A stretch of 64,000 nucleotides of DNA, from NCBI GenBank assembly GCA_016710325.1, contig JADJXK010000001.1:1364001-1428000 (forward strand), given 5' to 3'. This document shows positions 33,569 through 41,943 of the stretch, piece by piece. The notes beneath the pieces are model-generated. The model was not told the origin of the DNA. It searched no databases and saw only the letters and a list, made by a program, of their open reading frames with translations. Source of the DNA: Candidatus Leptofilum proximum. GTDB lineage: Bacteria > Chloroflexota > Anaerolineae > Promineifilales > Promineifilaceae. The stretch's first letter is position 1. Each line of letters opens with the position of its first letter. Made by a program: the position numbers and the translations under genes.

Positions 33569-34513
33569 TCATAGCGGTGCGGTGTCGTGGCCGTTGCCCG
33601 ACTGGCCTTCTTTTAGCCACTGTTTGACGTGCTCCAGCACGGCCGTTTCCACCCCTTCTTGCATCTCAAACCAGGTGATCGCCGGGTCATCCAGCGGGAA
33701 CCAGTTAGCCTGGTGACGGGCGAAGCGATGGGTTTCAAACTTAATGCGCTCGATGGCTTCTTCCAGGCTCATTTCGCCGTCCAGGTAACTCCACAGCTGC
33801 CGGTACCCCAGGCCGCTCATGCTGGGCAGGGAACGGCCGTACCCCCAGCCGCGCAGCCGTTCCAGCTCGGCCAGCAGCCCGTTGGCCATCATCTGGTCCA
33901 CGCGGCGGTCGATGCGCGCGTACAGCACTTCACGCGGGCGCCGCAGGCCAATCTGGAGGATGCGGTAGGGTGGTGGCTGCTTGCGCTGTAGCTCGGAAAT
34001 CGGCCGTCCAGCCAGGAGGGTCACTTCCAGGGCGCGAATGACGCGGCGCAGGTTGCGTGGGTCGAGTTTTTCGGCGGCTTCGGGATCGAGCACGGCCAGC
34101 CAGCGGGCCAGCTCCGGGCCGGGCAGCCGGGCCAACACGGCGCGCAGCTTGGGGTGGGGCGGCACTTCGGGAATGCCCCAGCCTTCTACCACGGCCTTCA
34201 CGTACTGCCCGGTGCCGCCGACCAAAATGGGGAGACGGCCGTTGGCCTGCACAAACTCAATCGTCTGGTAGGCGCGCCGCTGATACTCGCCCAGGGTAAT
34301 CGTTTCATCTGGCGTGCACAGGTCGATGAGGTGATGGCGCACCAGAGTTTGCTCCTCGGCTGTTGGCTTGGCTGTGCCGATGTCCATGCCGCGGTAAAAC
34401 AGGCGCGAATCGGCCGAGATGATTTCCCCGTTGAGCGCCTGTGCCAGCTGAAGGGAGAGGGCAGTTTTGCCTACGGCCGTTGGCCCCACCAAAACAACTA
34501 ATGGTTGATCCAA
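33569..34513 (-). CDS. miaA: tRNA dimethylallyltransferase
   Basis: This 314-residue enzyme transfers a dimethylallyl group to A37 of tRNAs that read UNN codons. The P-loop GPTAVGKT is at ~10-17, followed by ISADSRLFYRGMDIGTAKP and PILVGGTGQYVKAVVEGW, all hallmark MiaA blocks. KFETHRFARHQANWF near the end is also typical. A tandem-repeat DNA segment lies upstream. Confidence 0.96.
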   Translation of the reverse strand: MDQPLVVLVGPTAVGKTALSLQLAQALNGEIISADSRLFYRGMDIGTAKPTAEEQTLVRHHLIDLCTPDETITLGEYQRRAYQTIEFVQANGRLPILVGGTGQYVKAVVEGWGIPEVPPHPKLRAVLARLPGPELARWLAVLDPEAAEKLDPRNLRRVIRALEVTLLAGRPISELQRKQPPPYRILQIGLRRPREVLYARIDRRVDQMMANGLLAELERLRGWGYGRSLPSMSGLGYRQLWSYLDGEMSLEEAIERIKFETHRFARHQANWFPLDDPAITWFEMQEGVETAVLEHVKQWLKEGQSGNGHDTAPL

Positions 34514-34545
34514 GTTGTCCTCCTGAAAAGCGGGCGAGTGAGCGG

Positions 34546-34738
34546 GTTTGCAGGTGGCAGGGGGCCGGTTGCAGGTGGCAGGGGGCCGGTTGCAGGTGGC
34601 AAGTAGCAGGTGGCAGGTGGCAAGTAGCAGGTTGCAGGTGGTTGGTTGCTAGTGGCTCGTATTTAGCAAATTCACCCCTTCACCCTTTCACCCCTTCACC
34701 TTGTCACCCCTTCACCCTGTCACCCCATCACCCCATCA
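34546..34738. repeat. Two adjacent short tandem arrays
   Basis: The first half (34550-34640) repeats GCAGGTGGCAGGGGGCCGGTT and GCAGGTGGCAAGTA units. The second half (34670-34740) repeats CACCCCTTCACC/CACCCTGTCACC/CACCCCATCACC. Together they fill the gap between miaA and the yraN-like gene. No coding frame is visible. Confidence 0.85.
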
Positions 34739-35125
34739 CCATCCCAACACCGCATCCCGAATATGCTCACAGCGCAGCAGCTTGCCGCTGTTGTCCAGTT
34801 CCACGGCTATCAAGTCCAACCGCCATTCGACGTCCAGATCGTGTTCGCCCAGGTAAATTTCTGCCAGCCGAATGAGCTTGCGGCTTTTGTGCAGCGTCAG
34901 CGCTTCTTCCGGCAGGCCCATGCTGCGGCCCCGGCGCGTTTTCACCTAGACAAAAACCAGCAGACCGTCACCCGCCTGGGCAACGAGATCAATTTCGCCC
35001 TGGGCGCAGCGCCAGTTGCGGGCAACGATACGGTAGCCATCCGCTTCAAGCCGGGTGGCGGCAACTTTCTCGCCCCAGGCGCCCAGCTTTTTGCGGGAGG
35101 CGCCGTCTGGTGTATTAGTTGTCAT
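34736..35125 (-). pseudogene. yraN: UPF0102/YraN-like gene with in-frame amber
   Basis: The ATG at 35125 begins a YraN-type nuclease-fold protein: KLGAWGEKVAATRLEADGYR, IVARNWRCAQGEIDLVAQ. The frame then meets TAG at 34946-34948 exactly where the family has Glu in LVFVEVKTRRG. The same frame continues VKTRRGRSMGLPEEALTLHK to the normal end IRDAVLGW. Full length would be 129 residues. The lost Glu is part of the D-E-K nuclease-like core, so a truncated product should be inactive. A base-call error or a true mutation are both possible. The start overlaps the glycosyltransferase gene end by 11 bases. Confidence 0.87.
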
Positions 35126-36413
35126 GCGGCCGTTCGATTTGTGTGCTGCTGGCCGGTAAAAACCAGCGGCGGCTGAACGGCTCTTTTTCGGCGGGCCAGA
35201 GCAGTTTGCCCAGCTGGTCCACCACTGGCTGAAGCCGTTCTGAATCAAAAATGCGACGGCCGTGCATCTTCTTGCGCCTCAGGTCGGGGCGGTCGGCGCG
35301 CAGGCGCTCGTAAAGCGCCAGCGTGCGCTGCACCGTGTTGGTAATGTCGAACCGTTGGCTGGTGCAGTGGGCGGCCTGGGCCATTTGCTGGCGGCGGGTG
35401 TCGTTGCTGGCCAGCCCCACCAGGGCGGCGGCCAGGCCGCCTTCTGGCTTACTGGTCAGCAGGCCAGATTCGCCGCTGACGACGGTATCTACAATGCCGG
35501 GAGCTGACACGGCCACCACGGGCAGCCCGGCGGCCATCGCTTCAATCACGGTCAGCGGATGCACTTCGGTGACGGAAGCGGTGGCAAACAGGTCGGCGGC
35601 GGCCAGGTAATTGCTCACCTGTTCGTAGGCCACCGGCCCTGTAAAGAGTACGCTGTTGGCCACTCCCAGCTGGCGCGCCAGCCGTTCCAGGTCCGGCCGG
35701 GCACTGCCCTGGCCCATGAGCATCAGGTGCAGGTTGGGCACCACGTCTTTGGCAATAGCAAACTGCTCCAGCAGGATGTCCACATCTTTTTCGGGCGACA
35801 GGCGGCCCAGGTAGGTAACGAGCACGGCCGTTTCCGGCACATTCAGGTCCGTTTTAGTGAGTGGTTTGGTGGGGTTGTGGAACGGCCGTAAATCCACGCC
35901 ATTTTCAATCACTTCAATGGGGCGGCGCACGCCAAACTCCAGCATCACGTCGCGCACACTGGCCGAGGGGGTCACTACCACGTCAGCGTAGTCGGTAAAC
36001 TCGGGCCAGACTTGGCGCATGATGGCGTCGGCGGCGGGTTGGGGCAGGGAAATGTAGGAGCCGGTGTACAGATCGTAGCGGGTGTGGTTGGTGTAGACGA
36101 TGGGGGAACGGCCGTAGCGGTGGGCCATTTCTACGCTCATGAAGAGGTGGTGGCAGTGAATAATGTCCATTTGTTGCAGCAAAGCCTGCGCCTCGCTGCT
36201 GTAGCGCATGGTGATGTAGTAGCCGTAATCGCCCAACATCAGCCCCGGCGAGCGCATGACTCCTAGCTCATCTTGGGGGTCTGGATCGCCCAGGGTAAAG
36301 ATCGTCACTTCATGCCCGGCGGCTTCTAAATGTTCTTTGTACAGGGAAACCATGCGCGTCACCCCATTGATCACGGGTTTGTAACAGGCTGTTACCATCC
36401 CAATTCGCATCAA
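35115..36413 (-). CDS. GT4 family glycosyltransferase
   Basis: This 432-residue GT-B enzyme resembles 1,2-diacylglycerol 3-glucosyltransferases. The N-terminal Rossmann domain starts MRIGMVTACYKPVINGVTRM, the linker is VIENGVDLRPFH, and the C-terminal domain has VTYLGRLSPEKDVDILLEQF and the donor-binding EVHPLTVIEAMAAGLPVVA (EX7E). It probably adds a sugar to a membrane lipid from a nucleotide sugar. Its end overlaps the yraN-like gene. Confidence 0.9.
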   Translation of the reverse strand: MMRIGMVTACYKPVINGVTRMVSLYKEHLEAAGHEVTIFTLGDPDPQDELGVMRSPGLMLGDYGYYITMRYSSEAQALLQQMDIIHCHHLFMSVEMAHRYGRSPIVYTNHTRYDLYTGSYISLPQPAADAIMRQVWPEFTDYADVVVTPSASVRDVMLEFGVRRPIEVIENGVDLRPFHNPTKPLTKTDLNVPETAVLVTYLGRLSPEKDVDILLEQFAIAKDVVPNLHLMLMGQGSARPDLERLARQLGVANSVLFTGPVAYEQVSNYLAAADLFATASVTEVHPLTVIEAMAAGLPVVAVSAPGIVDTVVSGESGLLTSKPEGGLAAALVGLASNDTRRQQMAQAAHCTSQRFDITNTVQRTLALYERLRADRPDLRRKKMHGRRIFDSERLQPVVDQLGKLLWPAEKEPFSRRWFLPASSTQIERPHDN

Positions 36414-36650
36414 ATCCTCTCCCTTTGTGGGATTGGTTCAAGTAAAAGCCAAGAGGTGCTTATCTTCACGCCAAAAGCTTTTGGTCTTTTACACAGCACC
36501 AATCGAAAACGCAAATGTGCGTACTTATTTATACCACTAATCGGCCGATTTTTGGAAGCCGCGTTTCAGGCGAGCAGACGTTTCAGCGCTGTGTGGCTGT
36601 GTGGCTGTACGAGAGGGCGTGAGATTGGGTGCAGAAACGGCCGTTTCCAA

Positions 36651-37781
36651 TCAGTTGTGTACCATCAGCCAGCGGCGCAGGTGGGTCAGGCCCAGGGTGA
36701 GCGCCCACTGGTCGATGTTTTCCGGGTGACCGCCAAAGGAACGTTGGGTCACCGAAACGCCGTTGGGGGAAGCCAGGGTCACCAGCACCTGCACGCCGCC
36801 CTGGGTGACGTTGCTGTACACCATCAAGCTCAGGTCGCTGTTGGCCTGGCTGCGCAGGGCGTTGGCGGCGCTGCGGCACCACTGGCTCAGGTTGTCGCTG
36901 TTGACATTTTCCAGCTGGAGTGCTTCTGCCAGATCTTTCCACGTTTCCGCGGGATGCAGGTGAATGTGTTCGGCCGCTCCGGCCAGCGGGGCGATGGTTT
37001 GGGCCAGGATGCCGTGGGTGTAACATTCGGCCAGGCTGAGGTGCAGGTTGTTTTTGACCAGGTGGTGCAGCACCACAGTTTCCAGGCGATCCGCTTCTTC
37101 GCCAAAAACATGATCACCGAGGCGTTGGGAAACGGCCGCTTTCAACTTGTGCAGCTGTTCTTGCAGCGCTCTTTCCGAGCTGGCTTTGGCCCATAGGCGA
37201 ATGTTGGTCTGGCCTGCAAACGAATCGTAGGTGATGCGGTGGTTGCTGCTGGACGCCAGGTCGGCCAGGTCTTGCTTGAGGCTGCTTTCCATGACGCCGA
37301 CACAGCGGAGCAGGGTCCAGCCCGTTTGTGCCTCGCTGCTGAGCCGTTGGCGCAGGTAAGGCAGTACTTCCGTCTCCAACAGGTAAGACATTTCGCGCCG
37401 GTTGCCGGGCAGGCAAACCAGCACACCGGTTTCTTCTTCCAGCATCATCCCGGTGGACCCGGCGTCGCTGTGGCCCAGCAAAATGGCGCCCTGGATGCCT
37501 GGTGGTTCAGGAATAATGTCGCGGTGCGAAACGGCCGCAGCGGCCTGGCGCGTAAAGTCATCTTTGCCGTGGCCCAGGCCCCCGGTGGCAATCACCACAT
37601 CGGCGCGGCGCAAGGCGACGCGGAAGGCATCGGCAATCATCTCAGGATCATCGCCGATGGTGACCTTGCTGGTGAGAGATACAGTAACTTCCCGCAAACT
37701 ACGAGAAATGTAGGCGGCATTTGTGTCGAGGATGTCACTCACGAGGAGTTCGGTGCCGATGCTGATGATTTCCACTTTCAT
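36651..37781 (-). CDS. CinA-like protein, divergent
   Basis: From the ATG at 37781 the 376-residue protein has the MoCF-binding-like N-terminal domain (MKVEIISIGTELLVSDILDT, ATGGLGHGKDDFT) and a C-terminal CinA-type domain. Both active sites depart from the norm: the usual GGLGPT is GGLGHG, and the usual AESCTGG serine motif of the nicotinamide-nucleotide amidase is AECYTHG, so the Ser is replaced. CinA proteins act in NAD salvage or repair; this one is probably a reduced or repurposed version. A long start upstream (37952) is not preferred. Confidence 0.82.
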   Translation of the reverse strand: MKVEIISIGTELLVSDILDTNAAYISRSLREVTVSLTSKVTIGDDPEMIADAFRVALRRADVVIATGGLGHGKDDFTRQAAAAVSHRDIIPEPPGIQGAILLGHSDAGSTGMMLEEETGVLVCLPGNRREMSYLLETEVLPYLRQRLSSEAQTGWTLLRCVGVMESSLKQDLADLASSSNHRITYDSFAGQTNIRLWAKASSERALQEQLHKLKAAVSQRLGDHVFGEEADRLETVVLHHLVKNNLHLSLAECYTHGILAQTIAPLAGAAEHIHLHPAETWKDLAEALQLENVNSDNLSQWCRSAANALRSQANSDLSLMVYSNVTQGGVQVLVTLASPNGVSVTQRSFGGHPENIDQWALTLGLTHLRRWLMVHN

Positions 37782-38020
37782 GTTGCTACTACAAACCACC
37801 CTGGAACAGCTGAATTGGTAGAAATGATTGGTGCAGTGATTCGCCAGGTAACGATTTGGGGTAACAGGCTCCCGAAGTATTAACCTGGGGTCATCCTCGA
37901 AGCGGCCGTTTCCCCAAGATGCCACGATTGGAGAAGAATCCGCTCGGGTCAATAAGTCAGTCGAAGATGTTGGGCACTACACTGCATTGGGTGTGATGAT
38001 TCTGTTACTTTTTCCAACAC

Positions 38021-38530
38021 CTACGATGCGTCCAGTTTGGACTGAGACAGCATCAGTTGGTACTGGCGAATGGTTAAATCGGTGTTGCGAATTTTAAAGG
38101 CCAGGTCTGCGGCCAGATTTTTCATCAATTTATAGCCAAGTTCGGGATAGGTATCACACAGCTGCATCAGGCGGCCACGGGCGATGCGCAGCAGCAAGGT
38201 GTTGGCCTGGCTCACGCGAATCGTGGCCGAGCGCATGCCCTGATCAACCAGGGCCACTTCGCCAAACACCTGCCCCTGGCGCAGCTCGGTGAGCACAACC
38301 ATTTCGCCTTCGGTTACATCGCTACCCACGAAGGTTGGGTTCATGATCACCTCAACCCCACCCCGGGCGATGATGTACATCTCCGTCGTTTGCTCATTTT
38401 CCCTGAGCAGAATGTCACCCGTCTGGTAGGTATTGCTTTCGCAGAGCGCGGCCACTAACTGTAGTTGCGTTTCGGTAAACGTATCGAAAATATCGGTTAC
38501 AGATAAAATGGCACTGATTGATTGCTGCAT
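38021..38530 (-). CDS. Cyclic-nucleotide-binding domain protein
   Basis: The 169 residues form a single cNMP-binding fold: a beta-barrel with GDILLRENEQTTEMYIIARG, the phosphate-binding cassette VFGEVALVDQGMRSATIRV and a C-terminal helix. There is no HTH domain, so it is not a transcription factor. It could be a stand-alone sensor or adaptor. The cassette keeps the Glu and Arg of the ligand-binding motif (FGE...RSAT). Confidence 0.88.
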   Translation of the reverse strand: MQQSISAILSVTDIFDTFTETQLQLVAALCESNTYQTGDILLRENEQTTEMYIIARGGVEVIMNPTFVGSDVTEGEMVVLTELRQGQVFGEVALVDQGMRSATIRVSQANTLLLRIARGRLMQLCDTYPELGYKLMKNLAADLAFKIRNTDLTIRQYQLMLSQSKLDAS

Positions 38531-38624
38531 GAAGTCACCTTATAGGCCAGTTATTGACTGTGAGCATTCTAGCATAAAGAAAAAGATAACAAAAGAACTC
38601 CGGCTTTTGTCCGTTGATTTTCCG

Positions 38625-39707
38625 TCATTCACCCCAGGTCTGGCGCAAAACTCGCAGCCAATTCTCATGGGTTACTTTTTTTAGAGCGGCCGTATCAAAG
38701 CCGTGTTCCTGGAGCGCCTGTATGAGTTTGGGCAGGCCGGTCACATCGACCAGGTCGTGCGGCATGGTGGCGCCGTCGAAGTCGGAGCCAAAGCCGACGT
38801 GGTCGATGCCGATGCGGTCGGCGATGTAGACCAGGTGGCGCACAATTTCGCTGAGGGAGGTGGGTTCTTTGAAACGGCCGTCTTCCCTTAAAAACCCCAC
38901 GTGAAAATTAATGCCCACCATGCCGCCCGTCTCCTTGATGGCGTCCAGCTGCTTGTCCGTAAGGTTGCGCGGGGAAGCGCAGAGGGTATGGGCGTTGGAA
39001 TGGGTGGCCACCAGGGGGGCATCGCTGATTTTGGCCACGTCCCAGAACCCTTTTTCGTTCAGGTGCGAGAGATCGATCAGCACGCGCAGCTCGTTGCAGG
39101 TGCGCACCAGCCCTTTGCCCGCCTTGGTGAGGCCGGGGCCAGCATCGGGTGATTTGGGGAAGCTGAAGGGCACGCCGTAGCCAAACTTGTTGGGGCGGCT
39201 CCAAACCAATCCCAATGAGCGCAGCCCGGCGGCGTGCAGAATGTGCAGGGCGTCGTAGTTGGTGTCAATTGCCTCCGCCCCTTCGATGTGTAAGATGGCG
39301 GCAAAGGTGCTGTCCTTCAGGCACTTACGCAGCTCTTTGGCGCTGCGCACGATTTTGACCTGACCTTCGGATGTTTTTTCGATTTCGTAGAGGCGGGTGG
39401 CAACGGCCGTGGTGAACCTTAGCGCATCTTTGTGGCGGATGGGATCGGGTAAGGGAACCTTGTACCCTTTTTTGGTTTTCTTGATGTTTTTGGCGTCGGC
39501 TTTTTTCTCTTTTTCGGTGGCGGGGCGGCGGCGGTTGGGGGTGAAGACGGCAAAAAAGCCACCGGCCAGGCCACCCTCGCGGGCGCGTGGCAGGTCGATG
39601 TGGCCAATTTCCGAGCGTTCGAAGAAGGAACGGCCGTTGCCGCGATGTTCTAAATGCAAGTTGAGCAGCGTATCGTTGTGGCCATCAAGAATGGGAAAGT
39701 CAGACAC
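38625..39707 (-). CDS. Membrane dipeptidase-like (M19) enzyme
   Basis: This 360-residue metal-dependent peptidase is of the renal-dipeptidase family. Metal ligands appear in LDGHNDTLL (H10, D12), ILHIEGAEAI (Glu), LVATHSNAHT (His) and HVGFGSDFDGA (Asp). An inserted basic, lysine-rich segment (~residues 60-90) is unusual. The enzyme usually cleaves dipeptides; the substrate here is inferred. No signal peptide, so probably cytosolic. Confidence 0.92.
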   Translation of the reverse strand: MSDFPILDGHNDTLLNLHLEHRGNGRSFFERSEIGHIDLPRAREGGLAGGFFAVFTPNRRRPATEKEKKADAKNIKKTKKGYKVPLPDPIRHKDALRFTTAVATRLYEIEKTSEGQVKIVRSAKELRKCLKDSTFAAILHIEGAEAIDTNYDALHILHAAGLRSLGLVWSRPNKFGYGVPFSFPKSPDAGPGLTKAGKGLVRTCNELRVLIDLSHLNEKGFWDVAKISDAPLVATHSNAHTLCASPRNLTDKQLDAIKETGGMVGINFHVGFLREDGRFKEPTSLSEIVRHLVYIADRIGIDHVGFGSDFDGATMPHDLVDVTGLPKLIQALQEHGFDTAALKKVTHENWLRVLRQTWGE

Positions 39708-39798
39708 AAATCACCTCTTGGCTGTGGGTTGGTAAACAGAGCTTCATCCCGCCAAGTATAGCCTAACTTTCCGCAACTGTATTGGGCGTTGGTAAACG

Positions 39799-40248
39799 TT
39801 AACTCTCTGCGACAGCTGTAATGAACCCTGGTGGGCCGTCTCCCAAGCTAATCACGATAGGCCCAATAATGACGCCATAGCGCCAGCTTTCCCAGGCCAG
39901 CGTGGACTGGCTGCCGTCGGCAAAGGTAACCTGTAAGTCAGTCTGAAGGCGATAGATCGGATCATCATCAAGAATTGTCTGGAAAAATGGAACTGTGTTT
40001 TTTAATTCAATCTGTTCAGCTTTCCACTGACTTATTTCATTGAGGAAAATGTCTGGATTTTGGTTTAGCCTGGCTAAATCAACTTCTTGATTGGGCAATG
40101 CATGTTCATTTTTTGCAACCAAGTTAAAGACGGTATCGTTCACCGCAGCTTCGTGGGATAAGTAGACCATTTCTGTTTGAATCAAGATAGCACCAGCCAC
40201 TACAGGAATGAGGATGAATAGCAAAACGGCCGTTTTCTTTTTACTCAT
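39799..40248 (-). CDS. Unknown protein with N-terminal membrane anchor
   Basis: The 149 residues begin with KKKTAVLLFILIPVVAGAIL, a single hydrophobic segment after three lysines. It could serve as a signal peptide or an anchor. The remaining domain is not recognised. The reading frame is AT-rich compared with neighbours. Confidence 0.6.
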   Translation of the reverse strand: MSKKKTAVLLFILIPVVAGAILIQTEMVYLSHEAAVNDTVFNLVAKNEHALPNQEVDLARLNQNPDIFLNEISQWKAEQIELKNTVPFFQTILDDDPIYRLQTDLQVTFADGSQSTLAWESWRYGVIIGPIVISLGDGPPGFITAVAES

Positions 40249-40360
40249 CTGTTACCTCCATTGATCAAATAGGATAGAAATGGGCTGCGATGTGGGGATC
40301 AACTGTGACTACCATAGCCGATTGCATTGGTGGATACCCAACGATTTAGCGGTCGTTTTG

Positions 40361-40530
40361 CTACTTTTTCTGCACAAAGTAGAAAGCTTGACCCTGCTGC
40401 AAGACAAAATCGGTCACGGTGTAGTTTTGGGTTGGGGCGGCCAGGTGAAGGTCCTGGAGCCAGTTTCCCTTCAGCAAAAGCTGGTTGCTGCCGCTCAGAA
40501 AATCATCCAGAACTATGAAGCAAGCTACTG
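40361..40530 (-). pseudogene. C-terminal scrap of a GNAT acetyltransferase
   Basis: Read on the minus strand, the tail AAPTQNYTVTDFVLQQGQAF parallels the end of the GNAT gene at 58768 (FAQNYTVTDFALNQGQAFYQ). Only this end survives; upstream of it (higher coordinates) the frame loses family likeness. It is a duplicated remnant of that gene family. The surrounding stretch 40249-40608 holds no other gene. Confidence 0.6.
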
Positions 40531-40608
40531 ACATACAGCTGTCACTAGCTGCCGCTACACTGTAGAACATACTTTCTATCACCCGATTCAAGAAAAGGAG
40601 ATGTTCAG

Positions 40609-40758
40609 ATGAGCAGCAGTGCCATAGCAGTGGTGAACCAGTTTTATGAAGTGTCGTTGAAGCAAAAGGATGCCGAAGGGATACGGCCGTTACTGGTCGA
40701 TGACTTCCGCTTTGTGGGTCCGCGGGACCAGCGCAGCGGTGCCGACGAGTTTGTGGAA
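40609..40758 (+). pseudogene. Truncated SnoaL-like/NTF2-fold gene
   Basis: The first ~50 residues (AIAVVNQFYEVSLKQKDAEG, then IRPLLVDDFRFVGP) match the start of the small SnoaL/NTF2-like enzyme fold. The likeness ends after GADEFVE; the following residues (LNICSRLRRVKF) are unrelated. The frame then closes over the next gene start. It is probably a fragment joined to foreign sequence; GCCGCCTTCGGCGG marks the junction. Confidence 0.65.
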
Positions 40759-40849
40759 TTGAATATTTGTAGCCGCCTTCGGCGGGTAAAATTTGTGCCC
40801 TGGGTGAGTAGACAACCTGTTTGCTCGCCCAGGATTCAGGAGCATGACA

Positions 40850-41182
40850 ATGGCTTACGATGAAGGAATGGCCCAACGTATCCGTGACATACTGGAGCCT
40901 GAATATCCCAATCTGGTCGAGAAAAAGATGTTTGGCGGCATTGCTTTTATGCTGCAAGGTAACTTTGCCTGTGGCCTGACCAAAGAAGATTTTGTGGTGC
41001 GGGTGGGTAAAGAATACGATACAGAAGCATTGGCGCAGCCGCATACCCGTCCCATGGATTTTACAGGCAAGCCAATGGCCGGTTGGGTTTATGTAAGTGA
41101 AGCAGGGCTGGAATCCGATGAGGAGCTGGCTCGCTGGGTGCGGCAGGGAGTGAATTACGCACTCTCTCTGCCGCCTAAATAA
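40850..41182 (+). CDS. TfoX N-terminal domain protein
   Basis: This ~110-residue protein is of the TfoX-N family: RIRDILEPEYPNLVEKKMFG, GIAFMLQGNFACGLTKEDFV and VRVG. The domain, first known in the competence regulator TfoX, occurs alone in many bacteria without known function. The ATG at 40850 lies 7 bases after AGGAG; the ATG at 40844 is too close to that site. A DUF2461 gene follows 25 bases later and may be co-transcribed. Confidence 0.85.
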   Translation: MAYDEGMAQRIRDILEPEYPNLVEKKMFGGIAFMLQGNFACGLTKEDFVVRVGKEYDTEALAQPHTRPMDFTGKPMAGWVYVSEAGLESDEELARWVRQGVNYALSLPPK

Positions 41183-41207
41183 CCACTCGCTTGAAAAGGA
41201 AAACGAG

Positions 41208-41912
41208 ATGAACAAAACAAGCCGCTTTGGCGGTTACCCGGAGGCTGGCTTTCAATTTTTGGCCGGACTGGCCGAGAATAACAATAAGGCGTGGTTTGAA
41301 GCGCACAAAGAAGCATACCAACGAGATTTGTTGGAGCCGTCGCTGGCGTTTGTGGAGACGATAGGTGCCCAACTGCAAACCATCGTGCCTGAACTACGGA
41401 TGGATACCCGCACCAACGGCCGTGGCAATCTGATGCGTATTCATCGAGATACGCGCTTTAGCCAGGACAAGACGCCTTATAAAACGGCCGTTAGCGCCCT
41501 CTTCTGGCAAGGCGACGGTAAGAAAACAGAATGTCCCGCCTTTGGCTTTCAGGTAGACCGGCAGGGAATGCAGTTGATGGCGGGTCTGTTTGCTTTTTCC
41601 AAAGAGCAGCTACAACAATACCGGCAGGCGGTGGTGGATGACAAATGGGGCAAGGCATTGGTAACAGCTGCCACAACTGTGACCCAATCCGGCAGCTACC
41701 AGTTGAAAGGGCAGCACTACAAAAAGACACCTCAAGGTTACGATCCCACTCATGAAAGGGCCGAATGGCTGTTATACAACGGCCTCTACGCGCATCCGCA
41801 ACACAGCATTGCGCTGGCGCAGGTTTGTTCACCGGCCATTGTGGACATTTGTCTGGCACATTTCCAGAACATGGCCCCGGTGCAGCAGTGGTTGGTGCAA
41901 GTGTTGGGGTAA
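41208..41912 (+). CDS. DUF2461 family protein
   Basis: The protein has 234 residues and matches DUF2461 (TIGR02453-like). The family's start is GYPEAGFQFLAGLAENNNKA-WFEAHKEAY. The middle has RIHRDTRFSQDKTPYKTAV and the end is LPHEERAEWLLYNG-like (THERAEWLLYNGLYA). The function of the family is not known. It follows the TfoX-N gene by 25 bases. Confidence 0.9.
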   Translation: MNKTSRFGGYPEAGFQFLAGLAENNNKAWFEAHKEAYQRDLLEPSLAFVETIGAQLQTIVPELRMDTRTNGRGNLMRIHRDTRFSQDKTPYKTAVSALFWQGDGKKTECPAFGFQVDRQGMQLMAGLFAFSKEQLQQYRQAVVDDKWGKALVTAATTVTQSGSYQLKGQHYKKTPQGYDPTHERAEWLLYNGLYAHPQHSIALAQVCSPAIVDICLAHFQNMAPVQQWLVQVLG

Positions 41913-41943
41913 TTGGCTGCCAATGCTGGCTACCGAGATCTGG

